Position numbers and translations under genes: made by a program | Shown: in pieces, positions 6,736 to 14,752 of the stretch | Position numbering within the stretch: position 1 is the stretch's first letter | Layout: the number at the start of each line of letters is the position of its first letter | Assembly: GCA_005938025.2 (NCBI GenBank) | Contig: VCCI02000001.1 | Span: forward strand, 806,001-870,000 | Origin: Inquilinus sp. KBS0705 | GTDB taxonomy: Bacteria; Bacteroidota; Bacteroidia; Sphingobacteriales; Sphingobacteriaceae | Direction of reading: 5' to 3' | Length of the DNA: 64,000 nt | The notes under the pieces: generated by a model | Told to the model about the DNA's origin: nothing | Databases searched by the model: none | The model's input: only the letters and a program-made list of their open reading frames with translations

Positions 6736-9564
6736 ATGACAGCTACCGAAATTCGCCAGGCTTTTCTTGATTTTTTTGCTTCAAAGGGACACGTAATTGT
6801 GCCCAGCGCGCCTATTGTAATAAAAAACGACCCCACCCTTATGTTTACCAACGCGGGGATGAACCAATTTAAGGATGTGTTTTTAGGCGAAGCACCAGCC
6901 AAAGCGCCGCGCGTGGCCGATACACAACGCTGCCTGCGTGTTAGCGGTAAGCATAACGATCTGGAAGAGGTTGGTATAGATACCTATCACCATACCATGT
7001 TTGAGATGCTGGGTAACTGGAGCTTTGGCGACTACTTTAAAAAGGAAGCCATTGCCTGGAGCTGGGAATTGCTGACCGAAGTGTACAAACTGCCTAAAGA
7101 CCGCCTGTATGTAACCTATTTTGAAGGTGACGAAAAAGAAGGTTTAGAGAAAGATACCGAAACCTACAACCTATGGAAACAGTATGTAGACGAGGCGCAT
7201 ATATTGCCCGGCAATAAAAAGGATAACTTTTGGGAAATGGGCGAAACCGGCCCTTGCGGACCATGTTCGGAAGTGCATTACGATAGTCGCCCGGATAGTG
7301 AACGTGCTGAAAAGCCCGGTTCTGAATGGGTAAATGCCGACCACGACCAGGTGATAGAGATTTGGAACAACGTTTTTATGCAGTTTAACCGAATTTGGGA
7401 CGACGAGAAAGGTGGACTTAATGGTTTGCTTGCAAATGTAGATCAATACGCAGCCTTATATAAACAAGAAGTAAAAACCAATCCTGATATATTAGACCCT
7501 AAAAAGCACAGACAAATTAAAGCAGTTGATTATAGTAAACTTGTAGATTTACCTGCTAAGCATGTAGATACCGGCATGGGCTTTGAGCGATTGGTGAGGG
7601 TGCTGCAGGGTAAAACAAGTAATTATGATAGTGACGTTTTTCAGCCGCTGATACAATTCATTGCTGAGAAAAGCGGAAAAAAATATCATCCTGAAATCAC
7701 AAAGCCAGTAGGAACTTCAATTGGAGCTATGTTAGACTTCGCAGAAGGTTGGGGACAATCTGTGGCTATGCGAGTATTATCTGATCATATTCGCGCCATT
7801 AGTTTTGCTATTGCTGATGGTCAACTTCCATCTAATAATAAGGCAGGTTATGTAATACGACGTGTTTTACGTCGTGCTGTTAGATACCAGTATCAATATT
7901 TAAATTTTAAGGAGCCATTTTTAAACCAACTCGTGCCTATACTGGCTGAGCAGTTTAAAAATGTTTTTGATAATTTATACCATCAAAGGGAATTTGTTCA
8001 AAAAGTTGTACTTGAAGAAGAAATTAGTTTTTTACGGACCCTTCAAAAAGGTATCTCTCAATTTGAAAGTTTTATTAGTGGTTTGGCTCAAGAAGTCCAT
8101 GAGGGTGAATATCCGAAAATTATTCCAGGACAATTTGCATTTGAATTGTCAGATACCTATGGATTTCCTTTGGATTTAACAGAACTAATGGCAAGTGAGG
8201 AAGGCTGGACGGTGGATGCTGCCGGTTTTGAGATTGCCCTTCAAGCCCAAAAAAACCGCTCCCGTGCTGCTACCGCCATTGATACCGGCGATTGGACCAT
8301 GGTTAAGGATGAGGACGAGGCCGTTGAATTTACAGGGTATGATGAAACCGAAACCATTGCCCACATTATTAAATACCGCAAGGTAACCGCCAAGGGTAAA
8401 GAGCAATACCAGATCGTTTTGGATAAAACACCTTTTTATGCCGAAAGCGGTGGCCAGGTAGGCGATAAGGGTGAGCTGGTTTTTCCTAACGGCGATATCA
8501 TTGAGGTAACAGATACCAAAAAGGAAAACGGGCTGATCGTTCACTTTACCGATAAACTGCCATCAATGCCTGGCGATGCCCTAACTGCCATTGTAGATGC
8601 AGAGCGCCGTGGCGGTACAAACAACAACCACAGCGCTACCCACTTGCTGCATGCCGCCATGAAACAGGTTTTAGGCAGCCACGTGAACCAAAAAGGCTCG
8701 CTGGTAAACGCGGATTACCTGAGGTTCGATTTTTCGCACTTCGCCAAGGTAACCGATGATGAACTGGCACAGATAGAGGCTATTGTGAACAGTAAGGTAC
8801 GCGAGAACATCCCTTTAAAAGAGGAACGCATGGTAGCCTACCAGGAAGCTATCACCAGTGGTGTTACCGCCCTGTTTGGCGAAAAGTATGGCGAGTACGT
8901 GCGAGTAATCACCTTCGACGATAACTTTAGCAAGGAGCTTTGCGGGGGTACCCACGTTAAGGCCACCGGGCAAATAGGGTACTTTATCATCACCTCCGAA
9001 AGTGCCGTTGCAGCAGGTGTGCGCCGTATAGAGGCTATTACCGGCGCCGCTGCCGAGCAGTATATAAACGAGCAGGCCAAACTGGTAAACCAGGTTAAGG
9101 AGTTGCTTAAAAACCCTAAAGACGTAGCCAAAAGCATTGAAACCCTGCTGGACGAAAACGCAAAGCTTAAAAAGGAAATAGAGAAGTCGGTACTTGAAAA
9201 ATCATCCGGTTTAAAGGATGAACTGGCTAAAACGGCCGAATTGATCAATGGAGTTAACTTCATCGCCCAAAAGGTTGAACTGCCCAGCGCCGACGCCATA
9301 AAAAACCTGGCCTACAATCTTAAGGATATTGTACCCAACTTGTTTTTGGTACTGGCTGCCAATATTAACGATAAGCCAAACCTAACTGTTATGATAGCCG
9401 AAAACCTGGTTAAGGAAAAAGGCTTGCATGCCGGCAATATTATAAAAGAGTTAGCCAAAGAGGTAAAGGGTGGCGGGGGCGGTCAGCCGTTTTTTGCCAC
9501 TGCCGGGGGTAGCGATGTGAGCGGTTTGGATAACGCTTTGGCGAAGGCCAAAACATTTTTGTAG
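6736..9564 (+). CDS. alaS: Alanyl-tRNA synthetase
   Basis: Charges tRNA-Ala and edits mischarged Ser or Gly. It has 942 residues, longer than the roughly 870-880 typical of bacteria. Start ATG 6736 (MTATEIRQ) is preferred over an in-frame GTG at 6727. Domains in order: class II catalytic core (about 1-240, with PSAPIVIKNDPTLMFTNAGM), tRNA-recognition region around DTGMGFERL (about 276-460), editing domain with HSATHLLH and CGGTHV zinc ligands, and the C-Ala dimerisation domain ending in a GGGGGQPFFATAGG region. Two oddities: about 40-45 extra residues lie between FNRIWDDE and LPAKHVDTGMG, and bases about 7410-8195 use clearly more A/T-ending codons than both flanks. The promoter and first six codons are duplicated 404 bases upstream. 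Confidence 0.97.
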   Translation: MTATEIRQAFLDFFASKGHVIVPSAPIVIKNDPTLMFTNAGMNQFKDVFLGEAPAKAPRVADTQRCLRVSGKHNDLEEVGIDTYHHTMFEMLGNWSFGDYFKKEAIAWSWELLTEVYKLPKDRLYVTYFEGDEKEGLEKDTETYNLWKQYVDEAHILPGNKKDNFWEMGETGPCGPCSEVHYDSRPDSERAEKPGSEWVNADHDQVIEIWNNVFMQFNRIWDDEKGGLNGLLANVDQYAALYKQEVKTNPDILDPKKHRQIKAVDYSKLVDLPAKHVDTGMGFERLVRVLQGKTSNYDSDVFQPLIQFIAEKSGKKYHPEITKPVGTSIGAMLDFAEGWGQSVAMRVLSDHIRAISFAIADGQLPSNNKAGYVIRRVLRRAVRYQYQYLNFKEPFLNQLVPILAEQFKNVFDNLYHQREFVQKVVLEEEISFLRTLQKGISQFESFISGLAQEVHEGEYPKIIPGQFAFELSDTYGFPLDLTELMASEEGWTVDAAGFEIALQAQKNRSRAATAIDTGDWTMVKDEDEAVEFTGYDETETIAHIIKYRKVTAKGKEQYQIVLDKTPFYAESGGQVGDKGELVFPNGDIIEVTDTKKENGLIVHFTDKLPSMPGDALTAIVDAERRGGTNNNHSATHLLHAAMKQVLGSHVNQKGSLVNADYLRFDFSHFAKVTDDELAQIEAIVNSKVRENIPLKEERMVAYQEAITSGVTALFGEKYGEYVRVITFDDNFSKELCGGTHVKATGQIGYFIITSESAVAAGVRRIEAITGAAAEQYINEQAKLVNQVKELLKNPKDVAKSIETLLDENAKLKKEIEKSVLEKSSGLKDELAKTAELINGVNFIAQKVELPSADAIKNLAYNLKDIVPNLFLVLAANINDKPNLTVMIAENLVKEKGLHAGNIIKELAKEVKGGGGGQPFFATAGGSDVSGLDNALAKAKTFL

Positions 9565-9759
9565 GTGCGCAACGGGTTGCCGAAAAAATTACCGGCAAAC
9601 AAAAATGTGGTGTTTTACTTGTTTTTTTGCTAAATAATGTTATCTTAGTAAACCAGGCCAAACGAATTAAAACGAAAAAAAAAGAAAATCTCCCGCATAG
9701 CAACCAAAAAAGTGAAAAACTTTATAGAGGGCTGTGGAATAAAGAATAAGGATTACAAA
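9565..9759. other. Non-coding stretch after alaS
   Basis: No supported gene. A Lys-rich frame runs through about 9660-9774 but has no start codon. A minus-strand frame over 9440-9703 lies mostly inside alaS in the wrong sense. Confidence 0.5.
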
Positions 9760-9790
9760 AAAGAGGCTGTCTAATAAAGACAGCCTCTTT
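9760..9790. terminator. Bidirectional terminator
   Basis: Perfect 13-base stem AAAGAGGCTGTCT / AGACAGCCTCTTT with loop AATAA. It lies between convergent alaS and the His/Arg-rich protein gene. Confidence 0.92.
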
Positions 9791-9820
9791 CGTTAATATA
9801 TAACGGGAAGATTCTTAAAC

Positions 9821-10441
9821 TTAATGACGTCCTTTATGGCCGTTATCGCCATGTCCGCCGGGTCGGTTAACTACTCTGGTGTGGCTTACCACGCGTGTAT
9901 TACCATGTGCAGGCCTGTTAATCACACGGCTACGGCTAACTACACGGGTATTGTGGTGTGCCGGCCTGTTTACATAGTGGGTGCGGTTAACTACCCTGTT
10001 TGGCCTGTTCACATAATGTGTTCTGTTTACTACACGTGTATGGTTTATTACCCGTGTTTTATAGTGGTCGCGTACTATGATTTGCCTGTCGTAGTTGCCC
10101 CGGTAACGGCCATAATGCGCACGGTCGTAGTTATAATAGCGGTATGCCCTCGGGCGGTTTACAGCAACCTTATAGCCATTGCTAATGTTGTACGAGCTGT
10201 AGCGGGGCGGCAATTCGCGCCTAAAAACCCACGTACCGCCGTTTAAATACACATATTGGTGTGTAGGTACGTAATAATAACTATCTACATCCGGTAAATA
10301 ATAGTAATCCACATCTGCATATTCCGCTGGTGGATTCCAGGTGCCAATGTTAAGGCTAACGTTTACCTGGGCTTTGGTTTGGGTAACAGATGCTGCAAGC
10401 ATAAAGCCGCTTACCAGCATCCCTAAGAGTATTTTTTTCAT
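9821..10441 (-). CDS. Secreted repetitive Tyr/Arg/His-rich protein
   Basis: Unknown function. A 206-residue protein starting MKKILLGM, with a signal peptide cut near TKA-Q. The first third of the mature protein is Tyr-rich (DVDYYYLPDVDSYYYVP) and contains GGTWVFRRELPPRY, a pattern common in small Bacteroidota envelope proteins. The second half is a low-complexity run of 8-12-residue units such as RVVNRTHYVNRP and NTRVVSRSRVINRPAH, strongly basic, ending HGDNGHKGRH. The ATG at 10441 is preferred over an upstream in-frame codon at 10474 because it directly begins the signal peptide. The repeats suggest binding to anionic polymers or metal at the cell surface; this is inference. The opposite strand is also open here only because of the repeat composition. 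Confidence 0.75.
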   Translation of the reverse strand: MKKILLGMLVSGFMLAASVTQTKAQVNVSLNIGTWNPPAEYADVDYYYLPDVDSYYYVPTHQYVYLNGGTWVFRRELPPRYSSYNISNGYKVAVNRPRAYRYYNYDRAHYGRYRGNYDRQIIVRDHYKTRVINHTRVVNRTHYVNRPNRVVNRTHYVNRPAHHNTRVVSRSRVINRPAHGNTRVVSHTRVVNRPGGHGDNGHKGRH

Positions 10442-10606
10442 GGTATCGTCTAAAAATTTAGTGGGCATATACAAATTGCATGCCTGTTATACAGACGGGC
10501 ATATTTACAAAAGGTTTAACAAAACACTGCCTCCCGTGAGTAGTAGCAATTAATAGTCTAAGGCTGTGGTTTTTAAAAAATAGCTATGATAAATAACTAA
10601 TAACAC

Positions 10607-10614
10607 TATATTTG
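10607..10614 (+). promoter_or_regulatory. Predicted -7 box of gatB
   Basis: TATATTTG, a full match to TAnnTTTG, 39 bases before the gatB start. It implies a leader of roughly 30-35 bases. Confidence 0.55.
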
Positions 10615-10653
10615 AAAGGTTTGATCAAGGCTGAAAACAGCTGAATATATGGT

Positions 10654-12123
10654 ATGGCAGTTCTACAAAACAGCGTTAGTGATAAGTACGAATTAGTAGT
10701 AGGGTTAGAGGTTCACGCGCAATTATCCACATTAAGTAAGGCATTCTCCTCAGATTCAGCGGCTTTTGGCGCCGAACCTAACCGTAATGTTAGTGTGATA
10801 TCATTAGGGCACCCCGGTACCTTACCCCGCATCAACAAAAAGATGGTAGAGTATGCGGTAAAAATGGGTTTAGCCTGTAACTGTTCTATCAACCTGCAAA
10901 ATACTTTTTCGCGCAAAAACTACTTCTACGCCGATCTGCCTAAAGGTTTCCAAACCACTCAGGATCAGCAACCTATTTGTATTGGTGGCGCGGTTACCGT
11001 TCGTTTAGCTGATGGTACAGTAAAAGATATTGCCATTCATCACATACATATGGAAGACGATGCCGGCAAAAGCGCCCATGATCAGCACGATGAATACTCC
11101 CTTATCGACCTGAACAGGGCAGGGGTACCCCTGATTGAAATTGTATCTGAACCCGACTTGCGCAGTGCAGAAGAAGCCGGGCAATTTTTAACCGAAATAC
11201 GCCGCACACTGCGTTATTTAGACATTTGCGATGGCAATATGGAAGAAGGCAGTATGCGCTGTGATGCCAATATATCCGTAAGGTTGAAGGGCGCAATCCA
11301 ATACGGCAACCGCTGCGAAGTAAAGAATTTGAACTCGATACGTAACGTTCAGCGTGCTATTGAGCACGAGTTTATACGGCAGGTAGAAGTTATAGAAGCC
11401 GGTGGCCATATCGATCAAAATACGCTTAACTTTAACGCAGATACAGGCGAAACATCCGTTTTACGCTCAAAAGAAATGGCTAACGACTATCGCTATTTCC
11501 CTGAACCTGACTTATTGCCTGTACAAATAACTGATGCTGAGCTTGCGGCTATACGTAAAAATATGCCGGCTTTACCTAAGCAACTACACGCTAAATATAC
11601 AAATGAGCTCGGCCTGTCTGACTATGATGTCGGCGTAATCACCGCCGATAGGGAGCTTGCCGCATATTTTGAAGAGGTAATTAAACATACAACCAACTAT
11701 AAATCCGCTGCTAACTGGTTAATGGGGTCGGTAAAATCGTATATGAACGATAATAACATCAGTATTGCCGAAATTAGCATTAAACCTGTAAATTTAGCTG
11801 CTTTAATAAAGCTGGTTGATGACGGTAAGATCAACAATTCGGTTGCTGCACAAAAGTTATTTCCGGTATTGGTTACCACTGCAGATAAGCACCCGGATGA
11901 ATTAGCCAAAGAGCTTAACTTGCTTATCAGTGATAATAAAAGCGAAGTTGACGAATTTATTAAGGCCGCGTTAGCTAAATTTCCGGACAAGGTGATAGAG
12001 TACCAAAAAGGGAAAAAAGGCGTTTTAGGCTTGTTTATGGGCGAAATAATGAAAAGCTCGAAGGGTAAGATAGACCCGCAAAAGACCAACCAATTATTAA
12101 TAAAAGAATTAGAATCTAAATAG
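10654..12123 (+). CDS. gatB: Aspartyl/glutamyl-tRNA amidotransferase subunit B
   Basis: Subunit B of the GatCAB complex, which converts Glu-tRNA-Gln (and Asp-tRNA-Asn) to the amide using ammonia made by GatA. The 489 residues match the family. Motifs: YELVVGLEVHAQL at the start, GHPGTLPRIN, HMEDDAGKS, DLNRAGVPLIEIVSEPD, and the C-terminal YqeY-like tail ending with KGKIDPQKTNQLL. ATG 10654 is used; another ATG two codons upstream region (10648) is out of the conserved beginning. gatA and gatC are not in the window. The next gene, a thioredoxin-like lipoprotein, starts 3 bases after the stop and is probably cotranscribed. Confidence 0.96.
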   Translation: MAVLQNSVSDKYELVVGLEVHAQLSTLSKAFSSDSAAFGAEPNRNVSVISLGHPGTLPRINKKMVEYAVKMGLACNCSINLQNTFSRKNYFYADLPKGFQTTQDQQPICIGGAVTVRLADGTVKDIAIHHIHMEDDAGKSAHDQHDEYSLIDLNRAGVPLIEIVSEPDLRSAEEAGQFLTEIRRTLRYLDICDGNMEEGSMRCDANISVRLKGAIQYGNRCEVKNLNSIRNVQRAIEHEFIRQVEVIEAGGHIDQNTLNFNADTGETSVLRSKEMANDYRYFPEPDLLPVQITDAELAAIRKNMPALPKQLHAKYTNELGLSDYDVGVITADRELAAYFEEVIKHTTNYKSAANWLMGSVKSYMNDNNISIAEISIKPVNLAALIKLVDDGKINNSVAAQKLFPVLVTTADKHPDELAKELNLLISDNKSEVDEFIKAALAKFPDKVIEYQKGKKGVLGLFMGEIMKSSKGKIDPQKTNQLLIKELESK

Positions 12124-12126
12124 TAT

Positions 12127-13248
12127 ATGAGAACCAGTTTATTATCGTGTATTGCATTATTAGCTGCGCTTTTCGCTACCTCATGCAAATCCGGAGACAG
12201 TTTTGTTGTAAAAGGCGCCCTACAACACCCCGGTGCTGTAAAAACGGTTTATCTTTTAATGGCAGATAGTACTCAAGTAAGTGTTATTGATTCAACAACT
12301 CTGAACGAGAAAAATGAGTTTGAATTTAAGCATAACGCACCGTTTGCCAACTTATATAAATTACGCATAGGTGGTAACGTGTTTGACCTTGTTGCCAAAA
12401 ACGGGGATGAGATCAATTTCAAAACAGATGTGGCAGATATGTCGCATAGCTATGAGGTAAGCGGATCAGAAACATCCGAAAAAATTAAGGAGTTTAACAA
12501 GATCAGCAACTTTTACGGAGATAAAAACAGTAAGCTATCTGACGAGTATACCGAAAAATCGGCTGCTTTAGGTAAAGAATCTGATTCCTTGTTGAAGATT
12601 TATATGCCGCAATTCCAAAAAAATATCAGCGATTACAGCGAAGCGGTTTTAAAGTTTGTGGCTGATAACAAAAAATCATTAGCAGGGTTTTATGCCATTA
12701 CCTCGTTGGATCAGCAAAAGTACGAGCAGCAAATGGTTGCTTATGCAGACGAGATAAGGGGCGATTTTAAAGATAACCCCGCTGTGCAAACCTTTGTTAA
12801 ACAAATGGATGCAGCAAAACCGGTATCAATAGGGCATAAGGCACCTGAATTTATAATGTTAAGCCTTCAGGAAAAGCCGGTAAAGCTATCAGACTACAAG
12901 GGTAAATATGTCTTGGTAGATTTTTGGGCATCGTGGTGCGTGCCTTGCAGGCAAGAAAACCCTAACGTAGTAAAGCAATATAAAGCCTTTCACTCAAAAG
13001 GATTTGAAGTATTGGGCGTATCGCTTGATACGGAAAAGAAAGACTGGAAAAATGCAGTTGATAAAGACGGCTTAACCTGGACGCATGTATCTGAATTAAA
13101 GCGCTTTGACGGCCCTACAGAACGTGTTTACCGGATTGAGGCCATACCATCTAACTTTTTGATTGACCCCCAGGGAGTTATTGTTGCCAAGAATGTTACC
13201 GGCCAGGACCTTGAACAATTTTTAAATAAAACGTTTAATAAACCTTAA
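12127..13248 (+). CDS. TlpA-like thioredoxin lipoprotein with DUF4369 domain
   Basis: Envelope thiol-disulfide oxidoreductase of 373 residues. A lipoprotein signal ends in ATSC at about residue 20, so the protein is probably membrane-anchored by lipid. Residues about 25-110 form a DUF4369-type beta domain, followed by a helical linker (about 120-230). The AhpC/TSA-thioredoxin domain (about 235-370) has the active site WASWCVPC and the cis-Pro in AIPSNFLID. This architecture is common in Bacteroidota and is linked to reduction of periplasmic disulfides or cytochrome c maturation (family knowledge). It follows gatB by 3 bases; the link is probably transcriptional only. Confidence 0.9.
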   Translation: MRTSLLSCIALLAALFATSCKSGDSFVVKGALQHPGAVKTVYLLMADSTQVSVIDSTTLNEKNEFEFKHNAPFANLYKLRIGGNVFDLVAKNGDEINFKTDVADMSHSYEVSGSETSEKIKEFNKISNFYGDKNSKLSDEYTEKSAALGKESDSLLKIYMPQFQKNISDYSEAVLKFVADNKKSLAGFYAITSLDQQKYEQQMVAYADEIRGDFKDNPAVQTFVKQMDAAKPVSIGHKAPEFIMLSLQEKPVKLSDYKGKYVLVDFWASWCVPCRQENPNVVKQYKAFHSKGFEVLGVSLDTEKKDWKNAVDKDGLTWTHVSELKRFDGPTERVYRIEAIPSNFLIDPQGVIVAKNVTGQDLEQFLNKTFNKP

Positions 13249-13254
13249 GTAACG

Positions 13255-13287
13255 GTTAATATATGTTAACAGTTAACAATTTGTTAA
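13255..13287. promoter_or_regulatory. Four GTTAA repeats upstream of the response-regulator gene
   Basis: GTTAA begins at 13255, 13265, 13272 and 13283. Two pairs have a 10-11-base step, close to the direct-repeat spacing bound by OmpR/PhoB-type regulators. This could be an autoregulatory site; inference only. Confidence 0.35.
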
Positions 13288-13346
13288 TATATAGTTTACT
13301 ATAAGCTTGCATTAAGGTTATACTTTTATGCAAAATTAAATGTTAC

Positions 13347-14033
13347 ATGAGCAGTTCAAAGCAAAAAATATTAATTGTTGACGACGAACCGGATATTTTA
13401 GAGCTGATAGAGTATAACCTAAAAAAAGAAGGTTACCAGGTGTACAGCGCCCGTAATGGGCAGGAAGCTGTTGCCGAAGCTAAAAGAACCCAACCCGACC
13501 TTATTGTGCTGGACATTATGATGCCTAAAATGGACGGTATAGAAGCCTGCCGTATTATGCGTACAATGCCCGAGTTTAAAAATACCTTTATGGTTTTTTT
13601 AACAGCCCGCAGCGAAGAATATTCAGAAATTGCAGGCTTTAATGTTGGTGCCGATGACTACATAGCTAAGCCGATAAAGCCACGCGCTTTGGTAAGCCGC
13701 ATAAACGCAATTTTGCGCCGTAACTCACCGCCGGAAGAAGTGGTAGATAACAAACTGGAAATAGGCGACTTAGTAATAGACCGTGAGGCTTATTTAGTGT
13801 ATAAAAAAGGCGTAAAAGTAGTTTTAGCCAAAAAGGAATTCGAATTATTATACTTGCTGGCCTCTAAACCCGGCAAAGTTTACACCCGCGAGGTAATATT
13901 AAAAAATATTTGGGAAGACTCGGTAGTAGTTACTAACCGTACAATTGATGTACATGTACGTAAACTGCGGGAAAAACTTGGTGATGATTGTGTATCTACC
14001 GTTAAGGGTGTAGGATACAAATTCGAAGCATAA
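13347..14033 (+). CDS. OmpR/PhoB-family response regulator
   Basis: DNA-binding response regulator of 228 residues. The receiver domain (1-125) has the acidic pair in LIVDDEPD, the phosphoacceptor Asp in IVLDIMMPKMDG, the switch Thr in VFLTARS, and Lys in IAKPIKP. The C-terminal winged helix (about 130-228) has VYTREVILKNIW and TIDVHVRKLREKLG. Closest in style to the Bacteroidota RprY/PhoB group. No histidine kinase gene sits beside it, so its partner is elsewhere. A possible -7 sequence TACTTTTA occurs about 20 bases before the ATG. A terminator follows the stop codon immediately. Confidence 0.93.
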   Translation: MSSSKQKILIVDDEPDILELIEYNLKKEGYQVYSARNGQEAVAEAKRTQPDLIVLDIMMPKMDGIEACRIMRTMPEFKNTFMVFLTARSEEYSEIAGFNVGADDYIAKPIKPRALVSRINAILRRNSPPEEVVDNKLEIGDLVIDREAYLVYKKGVKVVLAKKEFELLYLLASKPGKVYTREVILKNIWEDSVVVTNRTIDVHVRKLREKLGDDCVSTVKGVGYKFEA

Positions 14034-14039
14034 CAAAAC

Positions 14040-14068
14040 AAAAAAGCGCCTTGCACAGGCGCTTTTTT
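14040..14068. terminator. Bidirectional terminator
   Basis: AAAAAAGCGCCT, loop TGCAC, AGGCGCTTTTTT: a perfect 12-base stem between two convergent genes. Confidence 0.92.
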
Positions 14069-14086
14069 CATATCACTCTATTTTAA

Positions 14087-14587
14087 TTATTTAGCTACAG
14101 CAACTTTTTTTGCTGCGCTAACCTTAGTTGTTGCTTTGGCATCAATAGCTTTAGCTTTTGTTGCCGCTTTTGCCTTAACTGCTGTTGCGGCTTTTTTAGC
14201 AACAGTGCTGTCTGCTTTCGCTTTTTCAGTAATAGCCATGGCTTTTGTGTCTGCTTTGGCTTTTACATAAGCAACATCCTTTTTAGCTTTATCAGTAGTT
14301 TCGGCTACTTTTTTAGCCACGTCCTTTTTGGTAGCCGTTACCTTTTTTGCTACGGTTGTTTTAGCAACAACAGCTTTTTTAGCGGCAGTATTTTTTTTCG
14401 CAACTACTTTCTCTTTGATGCTGTCGTATTGGTCTTCAGCTTTTTCTTTCAGATCATCAAATTTATTTTCTGCTTTGTCTTTCAAGTCTTCTGCTGTATC
14501 TTTTGTGCCGTCCCAAAATTCTTCTATTGTTTCCTTTATTTTTTCGAAAAACCCTTTTTCTTCAGGTTGAGTCTTTTTTGTGCTCAT
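14087..14587 (-). CDS. Lys/Ala-rich histone-H1-like or stress protein
   Basis: A 166-residue low-complexity protein; no enzyme family recognised. Start ATG 14587 (MSTKKTQPEEKG) is chosen over 14641, whose extra 18 residues look like non-coding leader. Residues about 10-60 form an acidic amphipathic helix region (GFFEKIKETIEEFWDGTKD, then KDKAENKFDDLKEKAED) like those of CsbD/YtxH-type stress proteins. From about residue 60 to the end it is made of AKK, VAKK and KAKA units, like histone H1 tails or AlgP. It probably binds DNA or polyphosphate-like anions (inference). The gene lies alone, convergent with the response-regulator gene. Confidence 0.7.
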   Translation of the reverse strand: MSTKKTQPEEKGFFEKIKETIEEFWDGTKDTAEDLKDKAENKFDDLKEKAEDQYDSIKEKVVAKKNTAAKKAVVAKTTVAKKVTATKKDVAKKVAETTDKAKKDVAYVKAKADTKAMAITEKAKADSTVAKKAATAVKAKAATKAKAIDAKATTKVSAAKKVAVAK

Positions 14588-14696
14588 GTTTTTATGTTTA
14601 GATAGATGTTGTTGATTGTTAGGTATTAACAGCAGCAACAAAAAAAAGTTTGTAATAAAATATTGAAGTGGTTTTAACCTTATTTGTACCTGTTTT

Positions 14697-14727
14697 ACAA
14701 AAGCCGGTTTAACTAACCGGCTTTTGT
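14697..14727. terminator. Terminator-like hairpin upstream of the pseudouridine-synthase gene
   Basis: Perfect 13-base stem ACAAAAGCCGGTT / AACCGGCTTTTGT with loop TAACT, followed by TTTTTT on the plus strand. It sits between two divergent genes, so no known transcript ends here; it may insulate the downstream promoter or act in a leader. Confidence 0.7.
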
Positions 14728-14738
14728 TTTTTTAAGCG

Positions 14739-14746
14739 TATTTTTG
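14739..14746 (+). promoter_or_regulatory. Predicted -7 box of the pseudouridine-synthase gene
   Basis: TATTTTTG matches TAnnTTTG and ends 6 bases before ATG 14753, so the mRNA is predicted to begin at or very near the start codon. Confidence 0.5.
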
Positions 14747-14752
14747 CCTGCT

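Noticed and set aside
8185..8544. Minus-strand frame of 119 codons within alaS
   Set aside because: Antisense to the conserved editing-domain region; shadow frame.
9440..9703. Minus-strand frame of 87 codons after alaS
   Set aside because: Most of it lies antisense to the conserved end of alaS; it has no recognisable domain or promoter.
9620..9774. Lys-rich short frame after alaS (KRKKKKISRIATKKVKN region)
   Set aside because: No start codon in frame after the preceding stop; it runs into the terminator.
9824..10246. Plus-strand frame of 140 codons opposite the repetitive secreted protein
   Set aside because: It is open only because of the repeat composition of the gene on the other strand, which has a clear signal peptide.
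14328..14570. Plus-strand frame opposite the Lys/Ala-rich gene
   Set aside because: A mirror of AAG/GCT codons; no start context or independent features.
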